From Inquilinus sp042743185 (GTDB taxonomy: Bacteria > Pseudomonadota > Alphaproteobacteria > DSM-16000 > Inquilinaceae), in NCBI RefSeq assembly GCF_042743185.1, contig NZ_JBHYMS010000003.1, forward strand, positions 62,001 to 126,000: 64,000 nt of DNA, read 5' to 3'. The translations under genes were made by a program, and so were the position numbers. Positions 37,108 to 44,783 of the stretch are shown here, piece after piece. Below the pieces are notes generated by a model that was given only the letters and a program-made list of their open reading frames with translations, was not told the origin of the DNA and searched no databases. The stretch's first letter is position 1. Each line of letters starts with the position of its first letter.

Positions 37108-37668
37108 ATGGACAATGACGCGCCCCAGAGCCTCGGCCCGCGGCTGAAGGCGCTGCGCCGGACCCGCGGCTGGACGCTGGAGGCGGCGTCCGAGCGCACT
37201 GGCCTGGCCAAGTCGACCCTGTCGAAGATCGAGAACGGCCGGATGTCGCCGACGGTCGAGGTGCTGCTGAAGCTGTCGCAGGGCTTCGGCGTCGACCTGG
37301 CGGGGCTGTTCGGCGAGGCCCGGCCGGACCCGGCGGCGCGCAGCCTGACCCGGGCCGGCACCGGGCCGCGGCACGAGACCCGCAGCTACAGCCATGAGCT
37401 CTTGGGCGCCGACCTGGCGGACAAGCGCATCACCCCTGTGCGCGCCCGCGTCAAGGCCCGGACCCTGCTGGATTACGGGCCGCTCGACCAACATGAGGGC
37501 CAGCAGTTCCTCCTGGTCCTGACCGGCGCGGTGACGATGCATTTCGCCGGCGAGGCGCCGCTCCGCCTGGCCGCCGGCGACAGCCTCTATTTCGACACCC
37601 GCACGCCGCACGCCGTCCTTTCCGACGGGCCGGAGGAGGCGGAGATCCTGTGGGTCCATGCGGGGTAA
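37108..37668 (+). CDS. XRE-family regulator with C-terminal cupin domain
   Basis: 186 residues. The N-terminal helix-turn-helix is LGPRLKALRRTRGWTLEAASERTGLAKSTLSKIENGRMSPTVEVLLKL; residues ~110-186 form a cupin (DQHEGQQFLLVLTGAVTMHFAGE; LAAGDSLYFDTRTPHAV) that should bind a small effector. This class often controls polyamine or amino acid catabolism (PuuR-like). Divergence from the FAD oxidoreductase and the palindrome between them indicate that it regulates that gene and RidA. It ends 15 bases before a double-hairpin repeat. Confidence 0.9.
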   Translation: MDNDAPQSLGPRLKALRRTRGWTLEAASERTGLAKSTLSKIENGRMSPTVEVLLKLSQGFGVDLAGLFGEARPDPAARSLTRAGTGPRHETRSYSHELLGADLADKRITPVRARVKARTLLDYGPLDQHEGQQFLLVLTGAVTMHFAGEAPLRLAAGDSLYFDTRTPHAVLSDGPEEAEILWVHAG

Positions 37669-37682
37669 CGGACGCCGCTGGC

Positions 37683-37761
37683 GTAGGTTGGGTTCGCCTT
37701 TGCGAACCCAACACGGGGCCGACGCAATGCTGTTGGGTTCGCGTCCGCGAACCCAACCTAC
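37683..37761. repeat. GTAGGTTGGGTTCG double-hairpin repeat, copy 1
   Basis: 79 bases bounded by GTAGGTTGGGTTCGC and GCGAACCCAACCTAC. Inside are two GTTGGGTTCGC/GCGAACCCAAC hairpins separated by ~25 variable bases. It separates the convergent XRE-cupin and FMN reductase genes, and its CTA supplies the TAG stop of the reductase (37758-37760). A second copy is at 46087-46167. Similar GTAGGTTGGGTT-type dispersed repeats are known in various bacteria. Confidence 0.88.
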
Positions 37762-38321
37762 GATCGCAGCGGCTTCAGCGCCTCGGCCCAGCGGGCCAGC
37801 TCGTCCAGCATCGCTGTCGCGGCCTTGGCCTGGGTCTCCGGCACGGTGAGCTTGCCGTCAGCCACCGCGTTCCAGGCCATCGGGATCGCCACCGCCTCGG
37901 TCAGCGGCACCACCTTCAGCGTGGTCAGGGTCAGCTTCTCGACCTGGACCGAGCGCATGCCGCCCGAGGCGCCGCCATAGCTGACGAAGCCGGCCGGCTT
38001 GTAGTTCCACTCCAGGTACAGGTAGTTCAGCGCGTTCAGCAGCGACGGCGGCGGGCCGAAATTGTATTCCGGCGTGACGAAGACGAAGGCGTCGGCGGCA
38101 CTGACGCTGGCGGCCCAGCGCTTGGTGTGCTCGTGCACATAGTGCTGCAGCCGCGGATGCTCCGGCTCGTCGAACACCGGCAGGTCGAAATCCTTGAGGT
38201 CGACCAGCGTGGCGTCGAATTGGCCGTGGCCGGCGGCGATCTCCTGGAACCAGGAGGCGACCACCGGGCCGATCCGGGTCGGCCGGGTGCTGCAGATCAC
38301 GGTGTGGAGCTTCAGGGGCAC
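37758..38321 (-). CDS. NADPH-dependent FMN reductase (flavodoxin-like)
   Basis: Flavin reductase of 187 residues. GTG at 38321 has GGAGAG upstream and yields a standard beta-strand start (VPLKLHTVICSTRPTRIGPVVASWF). Flavin-binding signatures: STRP.R.G near residues 10-17 and FVFVTPEYNFGPPPSLLNALNYLYLEW. The longer in-frame extension to 38390 reads into the next gene's tail region. Its stop codon is formed by the end of the repeat element, so the C-terminus ends ...EALKPLRS. It may supply reduced flavin, but its partner is unknown. Confidence 0.88.
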   Translation of the reverse strand: MPLKLHTVICSTRPTRIGPVVASWFQEIAAGHGQFDATLVDLKDFDLPVFDEPEHPRLQHYVHEHTKRWAASVSAADAFVFVTPEYNFGPPPSLLNALNYLYLEWNYKPAGFVSYGGASGGMRSVQVEKLTLTTLKVVPLTEAVAIPMAWNAVADGKLTVPETQAKAATAMLDELARWAEALKPLRS

Positions 38322-38401
38322 GGCACTCTCCGGTTGCGGCGCGGTTGAAAGGTGAGCCGCGATCTTTGCGGTGGCCGCGCGACGGCGCAAGCCTGCCAGC
38401 G

Positions 38402-39205
38402 CTATTCGGCCTCGCCCGGCCGGCGGGCGATCAGGGCCGAGGAGGTGACGACCTCGGTCACCAAGCCGTCGCTCTCATACTCCGCCATCAGCCCCTCGAT
38501 CTCGGCGATCAGCGCCGTGACCCGGTCGCCGATCCGCTCCGGCGCGGTGCCGGACATCGACAGAGCACGGTCGATCAGGGTCTCGGTCGGGATCCGCCGC
38601 CGCTCGATCACCGACGCCTCCTCAAGCCGGCCGAAGGGCGAGTCGAGCAGCACCGCGGTGTGGTTCAGCCAGTCCGGCGACCGCAGCATCGCCCGGGCGC
38701 TGTCGCCTCCGGCATAGCCCTCGATCAGATCGCGGAACGGCTTCACCCAGCGATTGTCTGGCACCTTCGGGTGGTCGTCATGGACCAGCACCACGGCGCC
38801 GCCGGGATCGATCATGGCGTCGAGCCGGCGCAGCGTCTCGGCCCGGTCCATCCAGTGGAAGGAGCGGCCCATCGTCACCAGCCGGAAGCGGCCGAGTTGC
38901 GGCCCGAGATCGTAGGAGCTGCCCTGATGCCAAGTGACCCGGACGCCGGCCCGCTCCGCCGTCTCCGCCGCCACCGCGAGCATCTCCGGCTCCGGGTCGA
39001 TGCCGATCACCTCGCCAGCCAGGGGCGCCAGGGCGATGGCGATCTGCCCCGGCCCGCAGCCGAGATCCATCACCCGATGGTCGGGACCGAGGCCGCAGAT
39101 CCGGGCGATACGCGGGAACAGGCCGGCGGCATAGGCCGCCCGGCCCTGCAGGTAATGGGCGGCCGCGGTGCGGAACCGCCGCGGCGTGAAGGGAATCGTG
39201 GTCAT
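38402..39205 (-). CDS. Class I SAM-dependent methyltransferase
   Basis: Cytoplasmic methyltransferase, 267 residues. SAM-binding motif I is RVMDLGCGPGQIAIALAPL (residues ~44-62), followed by motif II EVIGIDPEPEML and a post-motif LVTMGRSFHWMDRAETLRRLDAMIDPGGAVVL typical of the UbiE/type 11 group. AGGAGG precedes the ATG. Substrate is not deducible; the neighbours (FMN reductase, acetyltransferase) share no pathway. Confidence 0.87.
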   Translation of the reverse strand: MTTIPFTPRRFRTAAAHYLQGRAAYAAGLFPRIARICGLGPDHRVMDLGCGPGQIAIALAPLAGEVIGIDPEPEMLAVAAETAERAGVRVTWHQGSSYDLGPQLGRFRLVTMGRSFHWMDRAETLRRLDAMIDPGGAVVLVHDDHPKVPDNRWVKPFRDLIEGYAGGDSARAMLRSPDWLNHTAVLLDSPFGRLEEASVIERRRIPTETLIDRALSMSGTAPERIGDRVTALIAEIEGLMAEYESDGLVTEVVTSSALIARRPGEAE

Positions 39206-39303
39206 GGACCGGCCTCCTGGGCTGTGCCGACGCCCCCTTCCCCGCGCCTCGCCTCGGCATAGCAGGATTCGATGACGGTCCGAAGACGACCCGGGGACGC
39301 AGC

Positions 39304-39801
39304 TCAGAGGAAGCGGATGCGCAACTCGTCGTCATAGGCGCGGTCGCCGATGCGCAGCGCGCCCGGCTCGACGCCATAGGCCTTGAAACCGTGCCGCTCA
39401 TAGAGGCGGCGGGCCGGCTCGGCCTCGGTGATCACCGCCAGCAGCACCGCATCCAGGCCCTCCGCCCGGGCGTGGTCCAGCACCGCCTCGACCAGCGCGT
39501 CCGCGGCGCCGGTGCCGTGCGCCTCGGGCCGGACATACATCCGCACCAGCGTCCCCCGGTGGCGGCGCTTGACCGTCTTCTCCAAGGCCAGCCCGGCGAG
39601 GCCGAGCAGCCGGCCGTCCCGCTCCGCCGCGAAGGTCGGCACCTCGGCGACGCGCCGGGCGAAGTCCTCCAGCGACAGCGCGGCTTCGGTCTCGTAGGTC
39701 GAGCCGAACGCCTCGGGATGGCGCTCCAGCCCCTCCAGCCGGATCTCGCGATAGGCCGCGGCATCCGCAGCCTCGAGCCGGCGGATGACGAAGCCGGTCA
39801 C
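39304..39801 (-). CDS. GNAT-family N-acetyltransferase
   Basis: 165 residues, starting at GTG 39801, three bases after the gatA stop and with no convincing ribosome site, so it is probably translated by coupling to gatA. The acetyl-CoA site is RMYVRPEAHGTGAADALVEAVLDHA and the C-terminal part ITEAEPARRLYERHGFKAYGVEP is typical. It starts with the common GNAT N-terminus FVIRRLEAADAAAYREIRLEGL. Acceptor substrate unknown. Confidence 0.86.
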   Translation of the reverse strand: MTGFVIRRLEAADAAAYREIRLEGLERHPEAFGSTYETEAALSLEDFARRVAEVPTFAAERDGRLLGLAGLALEKTVKRRHRGTLVRMYVRPEAHGTGAADALVEAVLDHARAEGLDAVLLAVITEAEPARRLYERHGFKAYGVEPGALRIGDRAYDDELRIRFL

Positions 39802-39803
39802 GA

Positions 39804-41279
39804 TTACGAGATGGTCTGCGGCAGGGCGGTGAAGCCGGCCGCCTGTTCCATCACCTCGGCGACGCGCAGCAGCGTCTCCTCGTCGAACGGCCGGCCGAGC
39901 AGCTGCAGCCCGAGCGGCAGCCCGTCATCACCGAGGCCGGCCGGCACCGACAGGCCGGGCAGCCCGGCCAGCGATGCCGGCACGGTGAACACGTCGTTGA
40001 GATACATCGCGATCGGGTCGTCCTGCTTCTCGCCGATGGCGAAGGCGGTGCTTGGCGCCGTCGGCGTCAGGATCACGTCGCAGCGCTTGTACGCCTCGGT
40101 GAAGTCGCGGGCGATCAGCGTCCGCAGCTTCTGCGCCTTGGTGTAGTAGGCGTCGTAATAGCCGGCCGACAGCACATAGGTGCCGATCATCACCCGGCGC
40201 TTGACCTCGCGGCCGAAGCCGGCGGCGCGGGTGTTCTCGTACAGCTCGTTCAGGCTGCCGCCGGTCTCGCGCAGGCCGTAGCGCACGCCGTCATAGCGCG
40301 CCAGGTTGGACGAGGCCTCGGCCGGGGCGACGATATAGTATGTCGGCAGCGCGTATTTGGTGTGCGGCAGCGAGACCTCGACGATCTCCGCCCCCGCCGC
40401 GCGCAGCCACTCGGCGCCCTGATGCCAGACGCGCTCGATCTCCGCCGGCATGCCGTCGACCCGGTACTCCTTCGGAATGCCGACCTTCAGGCCGCGGATG
40501 TCGCCGGTCAGCGCCGCCTCGAAATCCGGCACGCCCAAGTCGACGCTGGTCGAATCCTTCGGGTCGAAGCCGGCCATCGAGCGCAGCATGATCGCCGCGT
40601 CCCGCACATTCCGCGCCATCGGCCCGGCCTGGTCGAGCGACGAGGCGAAGGCGACCACGCCCCAGCGCGAGCAGCGGCCATAGGTCGGCTTGATGCCGAC
40701 GATGCCGGTGAAGGCGGCCGGCTGGCGGATCGACCCGCCGGTGTCGGTGCCGGTCGCCGCCAGCGTCATGCGCGCCGCGACCGAGGCCGCCGAGCCGCCG
40801 GAGGACCCGCCCGGCACCAGCTTGGCGTTGCTGCCGTCCTGCCGCCGCCACGGGTTCTCGACGTTGCCGTAAGCGGAGGTGATGTTGGCCGAGCCCATGG
40901 CGAACTCGTCCATGTTCAGCTTGCCCAGCATCACCGCGCCGTCGCGCCACAGATGGCTGGTGACGGTCGATTCATAGGGCGGCACGAAGTTGCCGAGGAT
41001 GGCGCTGCCGGCCGTGGTGCGCACGCCCTCGGTGCAGAACAGGTCTTTAATCGCGATCGGCAGGCCCTCCAGCGGGCCGCCCTCGCCGCGAGCGAGCTTG
41101 GCGTCGGAGGCCTTGGCCATCTCGATCGCCTTGTCCGGCGTCTCGGTGACGAAGGCGTTGAGCCCGCGCAGGCTCTCCACCGCGGCCACATGCGCCGTGG
41201 TCAGCTCGACCGAGGAGATCTCGCGCTTCTTCAGCGCGTCGCGCGCGTCGGCGAGGGTCAGATGCGTCGGCTTCGACAT
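39804..41279 (-). CDS. gatA: Aspartyl/glutamyl-tRNA amidotransferase subunit A
   Basis: Amidase subunit of GatCAB, 491 residues; releases ammonia from glutamine for the transamidation. The Lys-Ser-Ser triad of the amidase family is visible: K78 (GLPIAIKDLF), S159 (VPGGSSGGSAA) and S183 (GTDTGGSIRQPAA). ATG at 41279 shares bases with the gatC stop (TGATG), so the two are coupled; a GTG three bases earlier is also in frame. gatB is encoded separately at 33739-35211. Confidence 0.96.
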   Translation of the reverse strand: MSKPTHLTLADARDALKKREISSVELTTAHVAAVESLRGLNAFVTETPDKAIEMAKASDAKLARGEGGPLEGLPIAIKDLFCTEGVRTTAGSAILGNFVPPYESTVTSHLWRDGAVMLGKLNMDEFAMGSANITSAYGNVENPWRRQDGSNAKLVPGGSSGGSAASVAARMTLAATGTDTGGSIRQPAAFTGIVGIKPTYGRCSRWGVVAFASSLDQAGPMARNVRDAAIMLRSMAGFDPKDSTSVDLGVPDFEAALTGDIRGLKVGIPKEYRVDGMPAEIERVWHQGAEWLRAAGAEIVEVSLPHTKYALPTYYIVAPAEASSNLARYDGVRYGLRETGGSLNELYENTRAAGFGREVKRRVMIGTYVLSAGYYDAYYTKAQKLRTLIARDFTEAYKRCDVILTPTAPSTAFAIGEKQDDPIAMYLNDVFTVPASLAGLPGLSVPAGLGDDGLPLGLQLLGRPFDEETLLRVAEVMEQAAGFTALPQTIS

Positions 41280-41566
41280 CACTCGACCACCTTCGGCACG
41301 GTGAAGAACCCGGCCTTGGCCGAGGGCGCGTTGGCCAGCACCTTCTCGGGATAGCCGCCGTCGGTCACCTCGTCCGGCCGGCGCCGCAGCCCCTGCTGCG
41401 CCACGCTGGTCATCGGCTCGACCCCGTCGGTGTTCACCTCGGCCAGTTGCTCCACGAAATCCAGGATGCCGGACAATTCGCCGGTCATGGAATCGAGCTC
41501 CGCCTCGTCGAGGCGGATACGGGCCAGATGCGCGATCTTCGCGACGGTGGCTCTGTCGAGCGACAT
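41279..41566 (-). CDS. gatC: Aspartyl/glutamyl-tRNA amidotransferase subunit C
   Basis: Small assembly subunit of GatCAB, 95 residues, with the family pattern LDRATVAKIAHLARIRLDEAELDSMTGELSGILDFVEQLAEVNTDGVEPM at the N-terminus and the late RPDEVTDGGYPEKVLANAPSAKAGFFTVPKVVE. First gene of gatC-gatA, divergent from ruvX across 102 bases. Confidence 0.96.
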   Translation of the reverse strand: MSLDRATVAKIAHLARIRLDEAELDSMTGELSGILDFVEQLAEVNTDGVEPMTSVAQQGLRRRPDEVTDGGYPEKVLANAPSAKAGFFTVPKVVE

Positions 41567-41668
41567 GTCGTAGTCATCTCCGGGGATCGGAGGCCGACCG
41601 GGGCCGGCATGGGGCCGGAACCGCGGGGGACGGCCGACGGGAAAACGGCGCGGAAGGTATCACCCGAT

Positions 41669-42139
41669 ATGGCGGTCTGCAATCTTCGCGACCTGAAGCC
41701 GCGGCTGGCCCCCGGCGGGCGGCTGATCGGCCTGGATCTCGGGGAAAAGACCATCGGCATGGCGGTGTCCGACCCCGGCCTGTCGCTGGCCTCGCCGATC
41801 GGCACCATCCGCCGCACCAAGTTCACGCCGGATGCGCAGGAGCTGCTGCGCATCGTCGACGACCGCGGCGTCGCCGGGCTGGTGATCGGCCTGCCGGTCA
41901 ACATGGACGGCAGCGAGGGGCCGCGCTGCCAATCGGTGCGCGCCTTCGCCAAGGACCTCTTGAAGCTGCGCGACCTGCCGATCGCCTTCTGGGACGAGCG
42001 GCTGTCGACCATGGCTGTGCAGCGCCAGATGATCGAGTTCGACGTCACCCGGAAGAAGCGGGCCAAGGCGGTGGACACCGCCGCCGCCGCCTGGATCCTG
42101 CAGGGCGCGCTGGACGCGCTGCGGTTCGAGGCGGGGTAA
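41669..42139 (+). CDS. ruvX: Putative pre-16S rRNA nuclease / Holliday junction resolvase-like YqgF
   Basis: RNase H-fold protein of 156 residues. ATG at 41669 has GGAAGG ten bases upstream; a 74-residue in-frame extension is antisense to gatC and is not used. Motifs: GGRLIGLDLGEKTIGMAVSDPG (catalytic Asp), LVIGLPVNMDGSEGPRCQSVRAFA and DERLSTMAVQRQMI, then DTAAAAWILQGALD. The family matures 16S rRNA 5' ends. Its common neighbour in alphaproteobacteria is gatCA, as here. Confidence 0.93.
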   Translation: MAVCNLRDLKPRLAPGGRLIGLDLGEKTIGMAVSDPGLSLASPIGTIRRTKFTPDAQELLRIVDDRGVAGLVIGLPVNMDGSEGPRCQSVRAFAKDLLKLRDLPIAFWDERLSTMAVQRQMIEFDVTRKKRAKAVDTAAAAWILQGALDALRFEAG

Positions 42140-42142
42140 CGG

Positions 42143-42709
42143 TCAATCGCCCTTGCGCAACTGGCCGTTCAGCAGCATCAGCATGCAAATGGCCCGCTTG
42201 AAGTCCCGATCAGCTTGGCCAGTCGCCATACGCCATTCAGCAATGGCCTGGCTGACGCGCCGACGCAAGGTTCTGGCATCGTCGCGGCCAAGAGGCATGT
42301 TCAGGTCATAATCCGCGGCTTCCCGCTTCGCCTGGGCCAGGAGAAATGTCCGGGCCATCTCTCGGGCGAAGTGCGGCGCCTGATCATCGACACCGACAGC
42401 ATCCCCTCGCAGAAAGTCGACGATGGACTTGTCGATCGCTTTGCCCTCGATTTTGATGAAGGCGAGTCTGATCCCCTTGTGACCGAAAGCGCGGGCAAAG
42501 ATCCGCCGGCGACGAAGCGAGGCGCCGCCGCTTCCGAAGACAAGCTTCCCCGCCTCCTCGGTCAGGAAGTGAAAAAGGGCGTAGTATGAGGTCGAAATGC
42601 TTCTGGCAGCTCGCGCCCTCGGCAATTTTCCCGGTCGCCCCCCGCGGCTTTCGAGCCGAAGGGCAGCCGCCAGAATCTGCCCGTCATAGGCGCGCTCATC
42701 ACGCTGCAT
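42143..42709 (-). CDS. HEPN-like domain protein of a two-gene accessory module
   Basis: 188 residues, not confidently assigned. Residues 36-50 (RSISTSYYALFHFLT) and the later FAREMARTFLLAQAKREAADYDLN resemble HEPN/UPF0332-type helical proteins, several of which are toxins or RNases. I do not see a canonical R-x4-6-H active site. ATG at 42709 overlaps the stop of the preceding small gene by 11 bases; an earlier in-frame start at 42763 would overlap it by 65. The GC content is clearly lower than in neighbours, suggesting acquisition. It is convergent with ruvX, three bases away. Confidence 0.7.
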   Translation of the reverse strand: MQRDERAYDGQILAAALRLESRGGRPGKLPRARAARSISTSYYALFHFLTEEAGKLVFGSGGASLRRRRIFARAFGHKGIRLAFIKIEGKAIDKSIVDFLRGDAVGVDDQAPHFAREMARTFLLAQAKREAADYDLNMPLGRDDARTLRRRVSQAIAEWRMATGQADRDFKRAICMLMLLNGQLRKGD

Positions 42710-42959
42710 CGGCAAAATAAACGATCGGAAAACGATTATCCTTTTCGGCCACGGCATCCTCAATCTGCCGGATCAGGTCAACTAGATCGTCATCGGACAC
42801 GTCATCCAGCGGACCGGCATCGATCGAGACACGCAGCAGCCCCTCACCGTCATCCCCGGCATCCTGCTCGACATGAACGTCATGCAAAGAGCGGCCGAGG
42901 ATCGTCCGCTTCGTGACGTCGGTGACGATCTGCTCAATTTCCGTGAGGTCGGCCTGCAT
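42699..42959 (-). CDS. Small acidic protein, partner of the HEPN-like protein
   Basis: 86 residues, unrecognised. ATG at 42959 is chosen (AAGGA nine bases upstream) over a TTG two codons earlier. The protein is acidic, with a helix-strand pattern: LTEIEQIVTDVTKRTI, a strand LLRVSIDAG, a DDVSDDDLVDLIRQIEDAVAE helix and a final strand RFPIVYFADA. It lacks the GSxARG nucleotidyltransferase motif, so this is not a standard HEPN/MNT pair. Overlap with the downstream gene implies a co-translated complex, possibly an antitoxin-like neutraliser; that is inference. Lower GC, as for its partner. Confidence 0.65.
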   Translation of the reverse strand: MQADLTEIEQIVTDVTKRTILGRSLHDVHVEQDAGDDGEGLLRVSIDAGPLDDVSDDDLVDLIRQIEDAVAEKDNRFPIVYFADAA

Positions 42960-43023
42960 CGGCAAACGTCCTTCAAAACCGGAGAGAACAATATCGCGCT
43001 TGGGTCTTGAGCGCGAGGTCGGA

Positions 43024-44361
43024 TCAATCCACCGCGATCTGGTCCGGCTCGGTCCGCGCCAGCCGGGCCAGCGTCTCCAGCGCCTCGCGCAGCACCGCCG
43101 GCGCCGGCGACGCCAGGGCCAGCCGCACCGCGGCCGGCGCGTGGCCCGGGCCGGTGGCGTAGGCCGGACCGGGGGTCAGGGCGATGCCCTTGCGCGCGGC
43201 CGCGGCGGCGAAAGCCTCCGCCCGCCAGCCCTCCGGCAGCTCGAGCCAGAGATGGTAGGCGCGCGGATCGCCCCGGATCTCCAGCCCCTCCAGCGCCGCC
43301 CGGGCGATCGCCTGGCGGGCGCGGGCGTCCTGCCGCTTCTCCGCCACCAGCGCCGCCACCGTGCCGTCGGCCATCCAGCGCGATGCCGCCTCGAGCGCCA
43401 GGCCGCCCGGGCTCCAGGGGCCGGAGCGGATCGCCGCCACCATGCGCTCGACCAGGGCGCTCGGCGCCACCGCAAAGCCCAGGGTCAGCCCGGGCGCGAG
43501 GCGCTTGGACAGGCTGTCGATCACGATCGCATGGTCCGGCGCCAGCGCCGCCAGCGGCACCTCGTCGGCCAGGAAGCTGAACACCCGGTCCTCGACCGCG
43601 ATCAGGTCGAGCCGCTGCAGCAGCGCCGCCAGATCCGCCCGCCGGCCGGGCGGCATCGACAGGCCGAGCGGGTTGTGCAGCACCGGCTGCAGATAGACCC
43701 CACGCAGCGGCGCGGCGTGATGTGCCGCCTCCAGCGCGTCCGGCCGCAGCCCTTCGGCGTCCATCGCGATCGGCACCAGCGCGATGCCGAGCCGCGCGGC
43801 AATGCCCTTGATCACCGGATAGGTCAGCGCCTCGACCCCGACCCGGCCGCCGACCGGCGCCAGGGCCGACAGCGCCGCCGCGATCGCCTGCCGGCCGTTG
43901 CCGGCGAACAGCACCCGCGCCGGCTCCGGCGACCAGCCGGGCTGCGCCAGGAACGACGCCGCCACCGCCCGCGCCGCCTGGGTGCCGGCCGCCGGCACCG
44001 CCCGCAGCGCCAGGCCCAGCGCATCCGGCCGCATCAGTGCCTGCAGCCCCTGGGCCAGGGCGGCCGGCTGGCCGGGCAGGATCGGGAAGCTGGATTCGAG
44101 GTTGATCGGCGCCTGCCAGGGCTCGGCCAGCACCGAGGCCGGCACTGTCGCCGCGGCGCGGACGAAGGTGCCGCGCCCGACCTCGCCCAACACCAGCCCG
44201 CGCCGCGTCAGCTCGGCATAGACCCGGGCGGCGGTGGAGGCGGCGATGCCGCGGCGATAGGCGAAGTCGCGCTGCGGCGGCAGCCGGTCGCCGGGGCGCA
44301 ATTGCCCCGAGGCGATCTCGCCGGCGACGGCGTCGGCAATGCTGCGGAAATCGTCCAGCAT
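43024..44361 (-). CDS. MocR-type regulator: GntR winged helix fused to aminotransferase fold I
   Basis: 445 residues from ATG 44361 (GGAG nine bases before). N-terminal GntR domain: SIADAVAGEIASGQLRPGDRLPPQRDFAYRRGIAASTAARVYAELTRRGLVLGEVGRGTFV. The rest is an aspartate aminotransferase-like domain with PLP-lysine in IDSLSKRLAPGLTLGF and substrate Arg in VRLALASPAP. Such proteins (PdxR, GabR, TauR) regulate vitamin B6, GABA or taurine genes by binding PLP-amino acid adducts. An inverted repeat overlaps its start region. Target is probably the divergent DUF1127 gene or itself; not proven. Confidence 0.9.
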   Translation of the reverse strand: MLDDFRSIADAVAGEIASGQLRPGDRLPPQRDFAYRRGIAASTAARVYAELTRRGLVLGEVGRGTFVRAAATVPASVLAEPWQAPINLESSFPILPGQPAALAQGLQALMRPDALGLALRAVPAAGTQAARAVAASFLAQPGWSPEPARVLFAGNGRQAIAAALSALAPVGGRVGVEALTYPVIKGIAARLGIALVPIAMDAEGLRPDALEAAHHAAPLRGVYLQPVLHNPLGLSMPPGRRADLAALLQRLDLIAVEDRVFSFLADEVPLAALAPDHAIVIDSLSKRLAPGLTLGFAVAPSALVERMVAAIRSGPWSPGGLALEAASRWMADGTVAALVAEKRQDARARQAIARAALEGLEIRGDPRAYHLWLELPEGWRAEAFAAAAARKGIALTPGPAYATGPGHAPAAVRLALASPAPAVLREALETLARLARTEPDQIAVD

Positions 44362-44366
44362 CCTAA

Positions 44367-44383
44367 ATTGCTCCGAGAGCAAT
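44367..44383. promoter_or_regulatory. Inverted repeat at the start of the MocR-type gene
   Basis: ATTGCTC-CGA-GAGCAAT, perfect 7-base arms, lies 6-22 bases upstream of the ATG on the minus strand, overlapping the ribosome site region. A further ATTGC/GCAAT occurs at 44390 and 44424. Likely an autoregulatory operator of the MocR protein. Confidence 0.5.
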
Positions 44384-44489
44384 ACTGTGATTGCACCGAC
44401 ATGATGCTCGGATCAATCTCGGAATGCAATCCCGCAATTGCGGCCCGGGCGTCGTGCCCCGCCGGCTGCGGGCCAACAGGAGACCTTCC

Positions 44490-44702
44490 ATGTCGACGCG
44501 CGTTGTCGAGCGCCGCGTTCCCCGCTCTGCCCTGCCCGGCCCCGTGACCTTCGCCGGATGGCGGCAGGTTTTCGGGCTCTGGCTGCGGCGCGCGCGAACC
44601 CGACGCCAGCTCGACTCGCTGAGCGACCACGAGCTGCGGGACCTCGGCCTCGACCGCGGCGACGCCATGCGTGAGGCGGCGAAGCCGTTCTGGCGAGGCT
44701 GA
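44490..44702 (+). CDS. DUF1127 small protein, copy 1
   Basis: 70 residues. The DUF1127 (YjiS-like) C-terminus is WLRRARTRRQLDSLSDHELRDLGLDRGDAMREAAKPFWRG, a short arginine-rich helix pair. ATG at 44490 has CAGGAGA upstream; longer in-frame starts add intergenic sequence. Alphaproteobacterial DUF1127 proteins are small RNA-binding or post-transcriptional regulators, often in stress responses. A paralogue is at 45871-46074. Divergent from the MocR-type gene. Confidence 0.88.
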   Translation: MSTRVVERRVPRSALPGPVTFAGWRQVFGLWLRRARTRRQLDSLSDHELRDLGLDRGDAMREAAKPFWRG

Positions 44703-44783
44703 GCCTCGCCAGATGCCGGTCCGGCAGGGTATGGTGGGCGACGAGCCCCTGCCCTGCCGGAGGCGGCGCCCCGCCGCGGCCCG

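Noticed and set aside
42215..42589. Plus-strand frame opposite the HEPN-like gene
   Set aside because: No ribosome site; the minus frame overlaps its partner in operon fashion and shows recognisable segments.
42143..42959. Classic HEPN/MNT toxin-antitoxin
   Set aside because: The small partner lacks the nucleotidyltransferase GSxARG motif; kept only as HEPN-like with unknown partner.
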